Assembly (NCBI RefSeq): GCF_028554725.1
Contig: NC_071667.1
Coordinates: 67,805,501-67,869,500, forward strand
Direction: 5' to 3'
Source of the DNA: Zeugodacus cucurbitae
Taxonomy: Eukaryota; Arthropoda; Insecta; Diptera; Tephritidae
Length of the DNA: 64,000 bases
Below are positions 1 to 12,892 of the stretch, one piece after another. Below the pieces are notes generated by a model that was not told the origin of the DNA, made no database searches, and saw only the letters and a list, made by a program, of their open reading frames with translations. Each line of letters opens with the position of its first letter. Within the stretch, counting starts at the first letter, position 1. Made by a program: the position numbers and the translations under genes.

Positions 1-1094
1 CAGCCGTGCCGCTGCTGCATTGGCAGCGTCGTTGGCACGCCTGGCGCGCTCCACAGCCACCATTAACCTGCTTTTAAGCGCAGCTGCCACAACCATTTGC
101 GAACTTTTTGCTCTTGCTCTTGTTCTTGTTCTTGTTGCTGGCATTTGCTGCAACCACAAACTGTCTTACGCCAAAGTCGTTGATATATTTTCGCTGTATT
201 CACCGTTTTATACTAAATTTTTTTTAAATACATATTTTTGGATTTTATGAATTTTTTATTAGTTTCTGCCTGCGAATATTTTTGCTTTCTATTTTTACAA
301 TGTTACTCATGGTTACCATCATTTTTTTGTGTGTTTTCGGTATGCATGTAAATGACATTTACCGAAAAAGTGTGTCAGCTGCAGCAACAACAACATTTAC
401 AACAACAACAACCACAACAAACAAGTACTGTCCATTCAGTGTTCGAAATCTGTGTTGTCTGTGTATGTACGCCACCAGAAGTAGAGCAAAGTGCACAAAC
501 GCTTTGTCAGTAGGGAGTCTGCCAACAGACTTCATAATCAGCATCATCATAACCGGTAACAACAGCAGCAACAACAAGTACAACAAGAGTAACGGCAGCT
601 GTAGTGAACGTGCTTGCCGGCTGGCCATTTAAGTGTAGCCTCATCACAACTTTAAAATAACCGTTATTCGTCTTCAATTTTTTGCAGCTGCTTTAATCTC
701 ACTCTCTCTCTCCCGTCTCTTTGCGCTTCCTGCACTGGTCAACGCGTGCCTGCAAGATCCTGCAACAAGCGGTTCATCTTCGTTGCTGTCTGCGTGTTGG
801 TTTGCTGGTGAGTCTATATTTGTACTATATTTTTGATATTTTTTATTGCTTCCAAATCCTCAAAATTCTCTCATTGTATTGAGAATAAAATGAAAAATAA
901 TTTACTGTAAGAAAACTAGTTGAAATTTTATTTAGCTTAACTTTAATAAGGATTTGAGGGGAAACAACTAGCATATTTCTTTATTTTAGAAAGAAACGCT
1001 ATCTATAACTCAGCACTTACTTAGTCTAATAAACGAAAAAAATTACAATTTATTGTCAACATAGACTCCTTTTGTTCGACTTCGCTGGACTATG
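1..1094. other. Intergenic, CAA/CAG-type tracts
   Basis: No gene is supported here. The stretch has imperfect CAA/ACA tracts around 375-420 and 560-590 and a CT-rich patch near 700-720. Short open frames across these tracts on both strands are repeat translations with no recognisable domain. Confidence 0.5.
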
Positions 1095-1300
1095 TTTTAT
1101 ATTCGCAGCTGCCAATGTTTAAGGAACCCTAAATCTTCCGCAAAACCTTTCTCTCGAAAACTCCCAGTACCGTCTCATCGGATATTGACATCATCCACGC
1201 TTCTGCACCATAAAGTAGGACGAAAATGATGAGGGATAAGTTTTTGTTCGTCGAGAGAGGACTCAACTCTCTTGCTAAACTTTAATCGGCAATCTGTCAA
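1095..1300 (-). mobile_element. LINE fragment (same family as 6.2 and 41.7 kb)
   Basis: About 200 bp closely match the part of the larger LINE copies at roughly 6570-6740 and 42040-42230, which encodes the region just upstream of the C-terminal GH-V-RM motif. Frame is not maintained and both ends are missing, so this is a dead relic. Similarity was judged by eye from several shared runs (for example around the words encoding FERKVLRKIYG). Confidence 0.8.
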
Positions 1301-2529
1301 TACTAGAGGTGAACTTTTGTCACGTTATCCTCCATGACAGTCGTTTTGTGAGGCAACAAGACGTCGTATATCAAAAACCGATCACGTCGGAACATTTTTC
1401 TAATACCTACAGTATTTCTCGCTTACTCATTCTGAGAGGAGAAAACTACTAAAGATTTTGACAAGAAACTCACATGTATATTAATCTTATAACTGAAATA
1501 ATATACTTTATTATATAATATATTTAATAGCCAGTTTAACGTTCATATAGTGATATAAATAAGATTAGAACCTCACAAAATTATATGTTGCAATTTGTGT
1601 TATTATTAAAGTTACTGTCTGTTTGCTAATTATTAAAACTTCATGTGCAGAGATTCACTTGTATACCCCTAAGATATCCTCGCTACATAAATTCTATATA
1701 TGAGCATAGTCATTTGTATGCATTGTTCCACGTAGCTTAATGACCGCATTTGTTGCATTGCCATTACAATTTCCGCCAACTAATTTTCATGATTGATTTC
1801 CCTGTCTTATAAATCGCTGTGAATTCCTAAGTTAATCATATTGTATTATGACAAGCATATCTTTATGGCACATCTCTCGCTTTTATGATAAAGTCTGCGA
1901 AGATAATAAGCTGTGTGTTAAATGTCTGTGTGCTAATACATCACTGTTATATACTGTTATATGGATATGGATACCCAATAAACATTTAGATCTGATAATA
2001 TTTATATTTATTTATTATTTTCGACATCGCTTGTCAGTTTATTATTTTTTTTTTATATTTTTTATCATAGAAAAAAAAAGAGAGAATAAAATCTCTGAAG
2101 ATTAGAATAATGTTTCAATATGAGATGATATAAATATTTTCATCCAATAATTATATTAGATATATAATAGTATCATTATTTTTCAAAGTGTACCTAGATC
2201 GTGACCTATAACCAAGTGATTACCATGACCAAGTGAGGAAAGGCTAAGTTAGGATGTATTCGAACATTTTATACTCTCGCAATTTATTTATTTAATATTA
2301 TTAATAAATACACAATTCGACTCGTATATTCGGCATAAAGTCCACTAGAATAACGAAAACCATTACACATAGCATAAGAAAGTTGAAATAATTCCAGCAC
2401 TGAAATCAACTATTGTTGTCATCAAGCTACCTTATATTCCAGACTATACGGTCACTTAATTTTGCTAAAATATCTCACATATTAACGGTATAAAGTTCAC
2501 GAGAATTTTGAAAATCCGTATAAGAGGTA
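1301..2529. other. AT-rich intergenic sequence
   Basis: No coding or structural feature is supported. The sequence is strongly AT-rich with short palindromic AT runs around 1490-1530 and 2280-2310. Confidence 0.4.
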
Positions 2530-3150
2530 TATGGGGCTAGAGCAAATATTGACCGGATTGTGCGCTTTTTTCGGCACAGAGGCACTCCATTAGAAGAAAA
2601 ATATCTCCATTGAATTTCTTTAGAATATCTGATGTACCGATATTTTCGCCACAAGCACTGAGGACCACATGTTCAATATCTGGGGTCTTGGAAAGTTATA
2701 ACCCGATTTCAACGATTTTTAGACGGGCGTTGTCACACTAGAAATGCAGTATTTGTGCAAAGTGTTGTTCCAATATCTTCTCTGGTGCTTAATTTGTATA
2801 TTGTAAGCTTAACGAATCAGATGGACTTCAATATTTTGATATAAGGAAAATAGGCGTGGTTGTTAACCGATTTAGACAAACTATAGTATAAAAGCAATGT
2901 TATGAATCTAATTTTATTGAAATTGGTCGAGTAGTTCCTGAGATATGATTTTTGACTCATAAATGGGCATCGCCACGCCCATCGTTCATATTTATGACAA
3001 TTTTCATTAAACTGGTGTTTTCCTAATGAATAAAAACACTTTTAGTAGCTTTGAACATAATCTTTTTTAGGAGAAGTGGGCGTGGTTATAATCCGATTTC
3101 ATTCATTTTCGTATTAAATAGGTTAGGAATTAGCCGCAAATATTTGAATT
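2530..3150 (-). repeat. Dispersed noncoding repeat, inverted relative to 27.1 kb copy
   Basis: The segment around 2920-2985 (a TAGTTCNTGAGATATG-type word followed by a GGGC-GCCACGCCC block) is the reverse complement of the stretch near 27690-27750. Both contain repeated phrases of the type 'GTGGGCGTGGTT.TAA.CCGATTT'. No open frame is present. Such elements are common in fly introns; I cannot assign a superfamily from the sequence. Ends are approximate. Confidence 0.55.
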
Positions 3151-4922
3151 ATTTAGAGGGTTATAACACCGCGTATAAATCCATAGACAACATCTATTTG
3201 CTGTATGTATTATATGGAAGCAAATAATTTGTTAAATCGTTAAAATCAATCGAGCGTGTGGGCGTTTAACTATGTGTCTGCTCAGTTCAGCTTGGTTGGT
3301 TTCCGGCGGCAAATACACAAGGCAACTAACGGATATAACAATAATTGCTGATATATAGATATACATATTAAACTATGCATGACATACATACAAATACATA
3401 TATCTATTTATATATTTGTAGATAAATGCGTATTAGTTTCCCTCTTTGTGGTTAAGTTGGCTGGCGTTTAACTATCAAACTCTTGCAAATAAAATCTGTC
3501 GTTACCAAAACGCTCTCAGGGCACACACTCCCACGCTCGATTGAAATGTGCAATTCCCGCACAACACACAAATCTATCAGCTAACTTGACAATGACGACG
3601 ACGACGACGAAAGGAATGTCAAAGTATTGTACGAGTATAAAAGTCAGGACACACGCAGCTGCTGCGCCGTGCCCCCCTGCCGTGAGGGCGCGGGTGGATG
3701 ACAGTTGGGTAGCGGCATTGAATTGTTGTCACCGCTATTGTCACTGTCATTGTCAACGAAATACTTACATGTATTAATTTAAGCATAGATATGTGCAGAC
3801 AACAGACAACGAGTACGCGCACACACATGCTGACAAACTTAAATTGTTCGATGCTTTTGTCATGTTAAACGCCTTGATGTATGCTTCGCACATTCTACCC
3901 GCAATTCAAGGGATACGACACACACACATACATACATACAAACAAAGAAGTTTTCACACATGTATTGTATGTATGTATGTATGTAAGTGCATATAAGGGT
4001 ACGTGTTCACGAGATATTTATGCGTGTGCCTGCTTGTGTGTGTTTGTATCCATGTTGCGTTGACTTTTTGTTTGATAGCGTCAAAGCATGCGATCCGCGA
4101 AACTTTTCTATTGTACATTTTTATTGTTTAAGCATTGTGTGTTTGTCTCACATAGTTTATACATATATCCTTTACACGCAAACATATATACAAATATAGT
4201 ACATATAAACTTGCATTTTTATGTAATCTATATAACTAACACGTACATATTTGGTGTGAGATACCTTTTTCTTCTTTACCAACTTATAGTAAAGAGAGTT
4301 GTCAGAGATTGCAAATTCAATAGAATTTTTCCTCAATGATTCGCATTTAAATTAGGGCTTACTAGTATGAGGAGCCTTTATTTTTGATATAAAATAGCCT
4401 TTTGTGATTAATACCCAGTTTATGTAGATATCTCACTTACTATTAAGATACCTGTTTCATGTTAGATGGAAATCGCTGTATTGATTTAATCTTTCTCGGA
4501 AAGATGTAATATTGGACAAAATGAAAATTATTGGATATGATATGAAATCAAACTAATTTAACTCAATTTTGAAAAAGATCGATATTTGTGTGTCCGTTGT
4601 TACTCGAGTTTATCCATTATAGCATTCTGACATAGGTTAAGCAAGTGCATTTCACTAACTTTTTAGCTGTTTCGTCATAATAGTGATAAGTAATATAAGA
4701 GCATGCATACCCTCTTCAAGTCAAGCAATTTTTAAAAGTGGAAGAGAAAAACTAGATAACCATAAGTTCAATAGAGGATCGATATTAATGATTTCGTCTT
4801 TAGTATGTAGATATCATGTTACAACTTGATTTAACAAATAATTGTCATAAGACAATGCTTTCATCTTAATCTGAAAAATGGCGAAGTCAGAAAGAGAAAC
4901 AGAAAGTCTGCATAAGTATATA
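3151..4922. other. Intergenic, microsatellite-rich
   Basis: Holds short tandem tracts: GAC repeats near 3595-3610, CACACATA/CATACATA near 3918-3940 and GTAT repeats near 3965-3985. Short open frames overlap these tracts. No gene is supported. Confidence 0.4.
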
Positions 4923-5576
4923 TTAAGGCAGTAGTCTGCTTTAGAAGCCGAAAAAAGCGTTTTTTTGCAATTTTTTCAAAGTTGTAAGTATTTTTTTGGA
5001 GCGCCTGAAGTCTGCACTTGTAAATCGGTGCCGGTGATGGAGGTCGTGCGATGCATCTGAAACAGTCGAACCAAATTTTTTTTTAATTTTTATAAGTTTC
5101 TTTTCTTTATGAACTAAAAAAATACCGAAGAAGTTAAAAAATTCCAAATTTTTTCGAAGTTTGAAAAAAAAATTCACTTTTTTAAGAAAAAAAAATTGAC
5201 TTTAAGTTGCAAAACAAGTAGTTTAAATAATACTTTAGTCCAACTTTTTTAGTTCAAATAGAAGATAATTTAATACTGAAGCTAGATCACTTTGGTTATT
5301 TTCGATCGGACATATATTCTTTTTGCCTTCGCCGGCACCGTTTTCTAACACTTGTGAAAATGAAAACTCGAGAAAACGCGCTTTAAAGTTCTCGGTCCAA
5401 AAAAATATATATCACACCTGCTGGACGCTCGGCCACTAAAACTGCTCTAACTTCGAAAATATGTCGAATTGGCCTCTGGAATTTTAAAGACAATGGAATG
5501 GATAGTTTTGGAAGAAATTTAAAACAAAACAAAAAAATCGATTTTTTGAAACCTGTAAAGCAGACTACTGCCTTAA
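4923..5576 (-). mobile_element. TTAA-flanked MITE, family 1 copy a
   Basis: A 654-bp noncoding element starts TTAAGGCAGTAGTCTGCTTT and ends with the inverted complement, AAAGCAGACTACTGCCTTAA. TTAA at both outer edges is the target duplication typical of the piggyBac superfamily; the assignment is inference because no transposase is present. It is inverted relative to the 762-bp copy at 51091-51852, with which it shares interior words (for example the block around 5400-5480). Confidence 0.8.
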
Positions 5577-6221
5577 CAATATTCGGAAGCGTATACATAC
5601 ACAACCTGACAACTCAAACATAGCAGCATTAAGAGCGGAAGAGAAAGTCTTCATAACCATGATCACATGGCAACTTGGATCATTTGCAGCTATTAAAAAG
5701 TCTTGGTAGAAGTTGTCAATTAAAAAACTGGAGAATCGGTTATATTTTTTTTACCCATTGTGAGTCTATTTTCTCTACACTCAAAATAAAGGGACCACAA
5801 AATAGAGTTGTCCTCTTACTATTTATGAGGAAGACAAATCTATCATATTTACAGTGGCCAAAAAACGAAGTGTCTCAGTTGAAAATTCTGGAAATGATTT
5901 CTTTTTGAAGTTTTTATGTACATATATAAAGAGGATTTGGAACCTTTCTGATTAGACTACCTTCGTAATTATGGTATTGATTTTTGAGAATTTCTGCCTA
6001 AATTTATACTAACTTTAATAATATTTGTGTTGGAAATTCCTGGATTCCTGCTTCCCGTTTCTTACTCTCTGACAAAAGTCATTAAGACATTTTTACTCAC
6101 CGGAATAATATGTTCAATGGCCATGATATTTGCCTATTCTTAAATCTTCAAGGCACTGATTAAAAGTCTATTGTCTATCTATTCTCTATCTATTATATCT
6201 ATTTGTCTATAAAATATTCAC
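5577..6221. other. Intergenic sequence
   Basis: AT-rich, with an imperfect CTAT/TCTA tract at 6170-6215. No gene is supported. Confidence 0.4.
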
Positions 6222-7964
6222 ATATCTGACTCATATATATATATATATTTGGCGTAGGAACCGCTTTAAGCGATTATAGCCGAATCCACCAGAGCGCGCC
6301 ACTCATTCCTCCTTTTTGCTTTTTGGCGCCAACTGGAAACACCAAGTGAAGCCAGGTCACTTTGCACTTGGTCTTTCCACCGGAGTGGAGGTCGTCCTCT
6401 TCCGCGGCTTCCTCCAGCGGGTACTGCATCGAATACTTTCAGAGCTGGAGTGTTTTCTTCCATCCGTACAACATGACCTAGCCAGCGTAGCCGCTGTCTT
6501 TTTATTCGCTGAACTATGTCAATGTCGTCGTATAAATCGTACAGCTCATCGTTCCATCGTCTGCGGTATTCGCCGTTGCCAATGTTTAGAGGACCATAAA
6601 TCTTGCGCAAAACCTTTCTCTCGAAAACCCCAAGAGTCGTCTCATCGGATGTTGTCATCGTCCACGCTTCGGCGCCATACATCAGGACGGGAATAATGAG
6701 CGACTTATAGAGTTTGATTTTGGTTCGTCGAGAGAGGACTTTACTTTTCAATTGCCTACTCAGTCCAAAGTAGCACCTATTGGCAAGAGTGATTCTGCGT
6801 TGGATTTCAAGGCTGACATTGTTGGTGTTGTTAATGCTGGTTCCCAGATAAACGAAATTATCTACAACTTCAAAGTTATGACTGTCAACAGTGACGTGGG
6901 AGCCAAGACGCGAGTGCGCTGACTGTTTGTTTGATGACAGGAGATATTTCGTCTTGTCCTCATTCACCACCAGACCCATACGCTTCGCTTCTTTATCTAG
7001 TCTGGAAAACGCAGAACAAACGGCGCGGTTGTTGCTTCCGATGATATCAATATCATCGGCATACGCCAGGAGCTGTACACTCTTGTAGAAGATTGTACCC
7101 TCTCTATTTAGTTCTGCAGCTCGTATTATTTTTTCCAGCAATAGATTGAAGAAGTCGCACGATAGTGAGTCACCCTGTCTGAAGCCTCGTTTGGTATCGA
7201 ACGGCTCGGAGAGGTCCTTCCCGATCCTGACGGAGCTTTTGGTGTTGCTCAACGTCAGCTTACATAGCCGTATTAGTTTTGCAGGGATACCAAATTCAGA
7301 CATCGCGGCATAAAGGCAGCTCCTTTTCGTACTATCGAAGGCAGCTTTAAAATCGATAAAAAGATGGTGAGTATCGATTCTTCTCTTTCGGGTCTTTTCC
7401 AAGATTTGGCGCATGGTGAATATCTGGTCCATTGTGGATTTTCCAGGTCTAAAGCCACACTGATAAGGTCCAATCAGTTCGTTGACAGTGGGCTTTAGTC
7501 TTTCACACAGTACGCTCGACAAAACCTTATATGCGATATTGAGGAGACTTATACCACGGTAGTTGGCGCAGATTGTGGGGTCTCCCTTCTTATGGATTGG
7601 GCAGAGCACACTAAGATTCCAATCTTCAGGCATGCTTTCTTCCGACCATATTCTACAAAGAAGCTGATGCATGCACCTTATCAGTTCTTCGCCACCGTAT
7701 TTGAATAGCTCGGCCGGTAATCCATCGGCCCCCGCCGCTTTGTTGTTCTTCAAGCGGGTAATTGCTATTCGAATTTCTTCATGGTCGGGTAATGGAACAT
7801 CTATTCCATCGTCATCGATTGGGGAATCGGGTTCGCCATCTCCTGGTGTTGTACTTTCACTGCCATTGAGCAGGTCGGAGAAGTGTTCCCTCCATAATCC
7901 CAGTGTGCTCTGGACATCCGTTACCAGATTACCTTCTCGGTCCCTACATGATATCTGACTCATA
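6222..7964 (-). mobile_element. 5'-truncated non-LTR retrotransposon with 14-bp target duplication
   Basis: The same 14 bases, ATATCTGACTCATA, lie at 6222-6235 and 7951-7964, exactly bracketing a minus-strand LINE. The 3' end (low coordinate) carries an AT dinucleotide tail at 6234-6249 and, just inside it, a hairpin at 6259-6275. The 5' end breaks inside the protein-coding part, so the endonuclease domain is absent. This is the normal outcome of incomplete target-primed reverse transcription. The clade was not assigned with confidence. Confidence 0.93.
6266..7950 (-). pseudogene. LINE reverse transcriptase, N-terminally truncated
   Basis: The frame is open for about 560 residues and encodes the reverse transcriptase and C-terminal region of a LINE ORF2. 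Visible motifs in order are: the NKAAGADGLPAELFK block (about residue 72), PIHKKGD and NYRGISLL (about 125-140), GFRPGKSTMDQI (about 170), catalytic FIDFKAAFD (about 200), RQGDSLS (about 265), catalytic YADD (about 300), and a C-terminal RWLGHVVRM with a GRGRPPLRW basic segment (about 490-535). The endonuclease domain expected upstream is missing. The first ATG in frame (7963) lies in the target duplication, not in the element, so this start is fortuitous. RT residues are intact, yet the copy cannot be autonomous. It looks young because the frame has no stop. Confidence 0.93.
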
Positions 7965-8254
7965 CACTACTAAAAAATAGCTACATTGGAAACAATCAAA
8001 GCACTTGCGGGCGTCAAGTGTATATAAAAAATTGATTGCCATAAAAAAATGTTGTAATCTAATGATGAAACAAAGTATTTGCAATAAAAAGTTCATTAAA
8101 ATCATTTTTCATACTATACATTCAATTAGTGAGCGCCGGGATGCTGTGGCGTATGAGTGACATTCAAATTATAGCAGAATTTAAATTACACACACACACC
8201 CATCCACAAGCACAATTACACTTAGCATTAGAGCGCTGTTAACTACGAAGAAGC
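7965..8254. other. Intergenic sequence
   Basis: No gene is supported. There is a short CA tract at 8190-8200. Confidence 0.35.
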
Positions 8255-8261
8255 ATATAAA
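8255..8261 (+). promoter_or_regulatory. Possible TATA box
   Basis: TATAAAA stands upstream of a sharp change from AT-rich DNA to A-rich, GC-interspersed sequence that looks like a fly 5' leader (8280-9260). No initiator consensus at the right spacing could be confirmed and no coding exon follows at once, so the call is tentative. Confidence 0.2.
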
Positions 8262-8279
8262 ATTCGCGCTTACTTACTT

Positions 8280-9260
8280 TAAGCACGACGAATCGCAGAG
8301 AAAGCAACGGAATAAAGTGGAGAATAAAAAGTGGCTTTAATTTCCAGTGGCGCGACACGTCTGCACACCAACAGCGCAGCGCAAATCTTAAGTGAAGACA
8401 AAAAAACACGAGAAAAAACCACCAGAAAAATGTGAAAGAAGAAATAAATTAAGAGGAGAAAGTTAAGAGTGCAAATGCTGAGTTGATGCAGCAGCAAACG
8501 CAAACGCAACGAACGGAATATGGAGGAGATAAAATGAAATGTAAGCAATAAAATAAAAGTGCGGAGAACTTCAAGTTAAGAAAGTCGAAGATTTAATTGG
8601 AAAATTCTAGTTAGACACGCCATGCACGGATGTACTTGTGGCCAACGCAGGGCTCGGGGGGGCCTGACGGCGACGTGTCGACGCAGATAATAAGGCTTTT
8701 GCGTTAAGTAAATCCAACAAATCTAACGTCGTTGAAACGACAACGCTGTTATGGTGATGGAAATTGCGCTGCCCGTGGAAATGAAGACGGTTGATGCCGA
8801 CGCCAACGCAAGATTGTCCACTTTGCCCTAGCAGCCTGTGCTTAAGTCTCGCTGCCACAGCCACAGCCGCAGCCGCCGATGTCTTCGTCTCCAGTAATGT
8901 GGACACGCTTACGCCGCTTTGATTGCACGCTGGCAATCAGCAATTAGCGCGGCACGACAACAACTAAAACAAAAATAACACGAACCGAAATGGCAGAGCC
9001 AACAGCAATAGTGACAACAACAACAGCAACAATAACAACAGCGTGTCAATTTGCCTTTGGTGGCCCACAGCACACACGTCCCAACCGAAGAGTAATTAAA
9101 GCAGCAGCGTTGCCCGGCCTGTCGTCGCACTCCTCAAGTCCATGTCCATGTATGCAGTGCGTCGGTGCTGCAGGCAACACTCATTTCGTTGCGGCGCCGC
9201 AGTTTAATTCATTTTGTTTAATTTCGGTACGTGTGGAAATGCTTCGGGCCGTTGCTTGAA
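8280..9260. other. Leader-like segment of unknown ownership
   Basis: This roughly 1-kb stretch is richer in GC and in CAG/CAA triplets than its surroundings. It has short open frames on both strands (8607-8936 minus, 8990-9259 plus) made mostly of Ala, Ser and Thr runs. I recognise no domain. It could be an untranslated first exon of a gene outside the window or of the plus-strand Calx copy, or simply CAG-rich intergenic DNA. Confidence 0.25.
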
Positions 9261-12200
9261 TTGTGGTTATAGCTTTGGCGGGTTGTTGGTGAGAGTCCTT
9301 AAAATTGTATTTCCTTAGAAGTGCGGTTTGTTGGGATGTGTGCCGAAAAAACAGGTTAGAAACCAGTGAAGTGAGACATTGGTAGACATGATACGTAAAT
9401 GTGAAAATCGTTGCTGGGGCGAACTGTTAATTGAGGTAAATAAGTGACAGAATAAATTTTATACGCAAATGGAAGGAGACAATAATGTGGAAAGTGAAAT
9501 TTCAGCTAAAAAGCCAGATATTTTGATTTTTTGTTATAATTTTCGACAAGGTGAAAGTAATATCGTTGCCATAGATAAACTTCCATACATTTATTAAATT
9601 AGTCTTGTATTTTTTATCCATCTCCAAATACTATATTAATTATTCCACAATAATGTAACGGAAGTCTCAGGTAGTTCATCATGTTGATATTTCTTTATAT
9701 AAAATGTCCTGGCTGAGTCTTGACTCCACTAATTAACGCTGATTAACTCCACTACCTTGACTAATATGTTCTATAGCATTAGTTTACAAAGACAACCAAG
9801 TTAAATTACATACAATAACTAATGAGAATAACCTATCGGACCAGTCCAAAGCGTGAGTCAGCGTGGTCCAATTAGGAAATATACCTTGGCTTTAAGTAAG
9901 AATATTACTAACTATCGTTTTAGTTGAACTCTTACCGAAGCGACCTGACAATTTCTCTGTCTTACCCTTCAGTTTGGCTTGTACGAAAGCTCTTACAGTG
10001 TCTCGGTACTTTCTCGTACTTTCAAGGAGGTTTTTGTTATTTTAGAGTATCGTAGAATATCAAAGTCGTTGTATACGATAAGATAATTAATATGCCAAGA
10101 TAATACGATTCCCTTGGCATAGTAGTTAAGATCCAGCGTTATCATTCCACGGGATCTAAGTTCGAACGCAGGTTCCAAACACTATAAACTATTTAAGAGG
10201 GGTCTTTCTCATGATATTATTTTGAACTGTAAAACACTTACGGAGATATCTTGTGCTTATATGTCCTCTGTGCTATGTGACCCTCTCTCTTTGGTGAATA
10301 AATACTTTAAGTAATATTTTAGTAACCTTGGTCTTGGTTCTGACCATGCTTTAAGTTTTCCTCTTATATCTTACAAAAGAAAAAATAAACGAAGAATCTT
10401 TTATCCTTATATAGTACAGATCATAACAGAACCTTGAAGGGCCGTAGTTTTAGAAGCATATGGAAAAATCGCTGACAGAGCCAACGGCTATCCCAAACAT
10501 CCAGTTTGCGAAGTGTTTCGACGACTGGAAGAAGCACTAGTATACGTAAGTGCATGATATCGAAGGTGAACTACTTCGAAGGCGATAGCTATAATGTAGA
10601 CGATTGAATTCCAGTTATATTTGGATTCTCCTCGTAAATCTTCACAATAATGAACTAAGTAGTTTCATTTCTTCTTTTTAATGATGCCCTACAGCAACAC
10701 TACTAAAATTCAGGAATGAATCAGCTCTGAAATATTTCAACTATTTGGCCTATGTGAAAGTGATGAGAGGAAAAGTTCATCTGATCCGGTTAGGCGTGGA
10801 CCAATACACGTCAATAATTGTCAATATTAAGTTTGCTAATCTATTTACTGTTGTATCAACTATAATCATCATTGAATTCACTGCTCCTGATTAATTATTT
10901 ATTATGTCAACGCTGGTTTATAATTTCCGATGACTATTTCGAACAAACCGCAACTCATGCTCTATATTTGAATACATTTATAGATATATAAATGTTTAAA
11001 TATATGATGATCGATGATCTAAAGTAATACAAAATTGAAAACCTCACACAAAACTATTCGTAACACCAACACCAACGCAAAACCAAAGCAAATATATATG
11101 CATGTAAAGTAAGTGAATAAAGGAGCGCGAGAAAAACACTGCCACACAAACGGAAATAGACATTTGCTATTACCGTTTTTCGATTGTTTTCCATTCGCAG
11201 CAAAGCAATTGACTGTCAGCTGGCGCGGGTACACTCCATGCGACAGCTGCTTACACAGTCTGGCAACGCTGCCTGCACACTTGCGCTCCATACAATGCGC
11301 GCATTTATAACTGTTTTTCTACAATTCTCCTACGCTTGGCAGGAGCCACGTCTGCAATTGATATCAATTGTGCATTTGTGCATTGACCTGAGTGTATGAA
11401 AGGGCGCATAGAAGCGCAGAAAAATGGACACTCACTGCCATCTACACACACACATTCACACGCGCCAATTGGAAATTCAATAAAATCATATTCCTTTTGG
11501 AAAACGTTTTGTTGTCTTCGACTTTCACATTAATCACGGGCACAAAGTGGGTGCACGAGAACGCAGGCGTGGGGAAATAATGAAATTTAGTCTGCTCTGA
11601 TAGAAGTCTAAGTGCATTGAATGAGGCGCGTAATATTAATGCAATAATATTGGTGATTGTTGGAAAGCGCCTACGCACACACCTAATTGGTTGCTTGTAT
11701 TTGATGTGTTTACTTATATTTTTAAACCAATTGATTTGATTATTATAGACCTTTTATTTCGTCGATAATAATTCTGCTTGTGTTTTTTTTTGTTTCGTGG
11801 AACATTTGACCTCCTAATTATTGCTATAATGCGCCATTTTGTTGCTATAAAATGCATTTACAGCTACAAAAATGTTATAATAAAAGTAAAAAAATAAATT
11901 TAGTACTTATTAGTCTTTATGCTTTTGGTTCTCGTTTTCTTCATCGTCGAAAAATATTTGAAACAATTTGATCCTATTCGGAACATACAAAGTAAAAAAT
12001 AATAAACACTTCGTCAAAAACGAAGATACGACCCTTTTAACGTCGGCAACTCAAACCAAAAAGCCTCGTTCCTCATAATATTATCCCAAACAAACAAAAA
12101 ATGATTTAGATATCTTTCATATAATCATTATCTCGATTACTACCTATCCCTCTCTTTAGATGTTTTCAATGTTTTCATCAATATTTGTGTCACAGCGGTA

Positions 12201-12892
12201 AAAAAGAGTCCCAGAATCAGTTATGGATTGCTATCGCGTTGTCAGTACTTAGCTGGACAAAAAACTAACGCCGTTCCAGCTACGTAAACTCCATATATTT
12301 CCATACAGATTTCACCTGTTTCCAAAAATCGAAGAAATTCAAAAACCTGAATTTTGTACGCCGAGATTAGAACTTATCCAATAACCTCCTTAGTCGAAAT
12401 ATTTATTTTTAGGTCATATAACCAACATATTTTCTAGATACTAAGATCCTACATAATTTCCATAACTCCAAACTCCAAAAAAGAATAGGTTCAGGTTCAC
12501 TGATGACTCATATGTTTACTAATCAACTAGGTACATCCGAAAGTATTGAAACATTTGCATTACACAACTTTTCCGACCGGACATGGACTTGGAATAAAGT
12601 TCATTTTCTGCACTCTTACAACTGTCTATATAAAACTTTAAATATTAAATAATTCGATCTACAAATGTAGGTATAATTTCAATTTATATAAATGTTCAAT
12701 GGAAAAGTCGGCACAAATCCATGTTTATATTAAATAAACTTTGTATTTGTAAGAACTAAAAAATGTTATTTTTGTTAACAGCACAGAGTTTCATGTACAC
12801 AGTTAAGCTGTATTATAACGGTAGTGTGTATACATACATAATGGAATTTCTTATGACATGACGCCCCGCACAATTGCTGTTATGAAATTGTT
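9261..12892. other. Intergenic, 3' flank of the minus-strand Calx gene
   Basis: No gene is supported. The part nearest 12892 must hold the Calx 3' untranslated region. I found no unambiguous minus-strand AATAAA within the first few hundred bases, so the transcript end is not placed. The segment 11110-11420 is mildly GC-richer, with short open frames but no recognised domain. Confidence 0.4.

Noticed and set aside
6316..7958. Plus-strand open frames across the LINE
   Set aside because: Antisense shadows of the reverse transcriptase; the same frames recur in the 41.7-kb copy only because the DNA is shared.
8607..8936. 109-residue minus-strand frame in the leader-like block
   Set aside because: Ala/Ser/Val repeat composition, an overlapping opposite-strand frame nearby and no domain; coding not supported.
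10155..10180. GTTCGAACGCAGGTTCC as a tRNA T-arm
   Set aside because: No matching D- and acceptor-stem sequence could be built around it.
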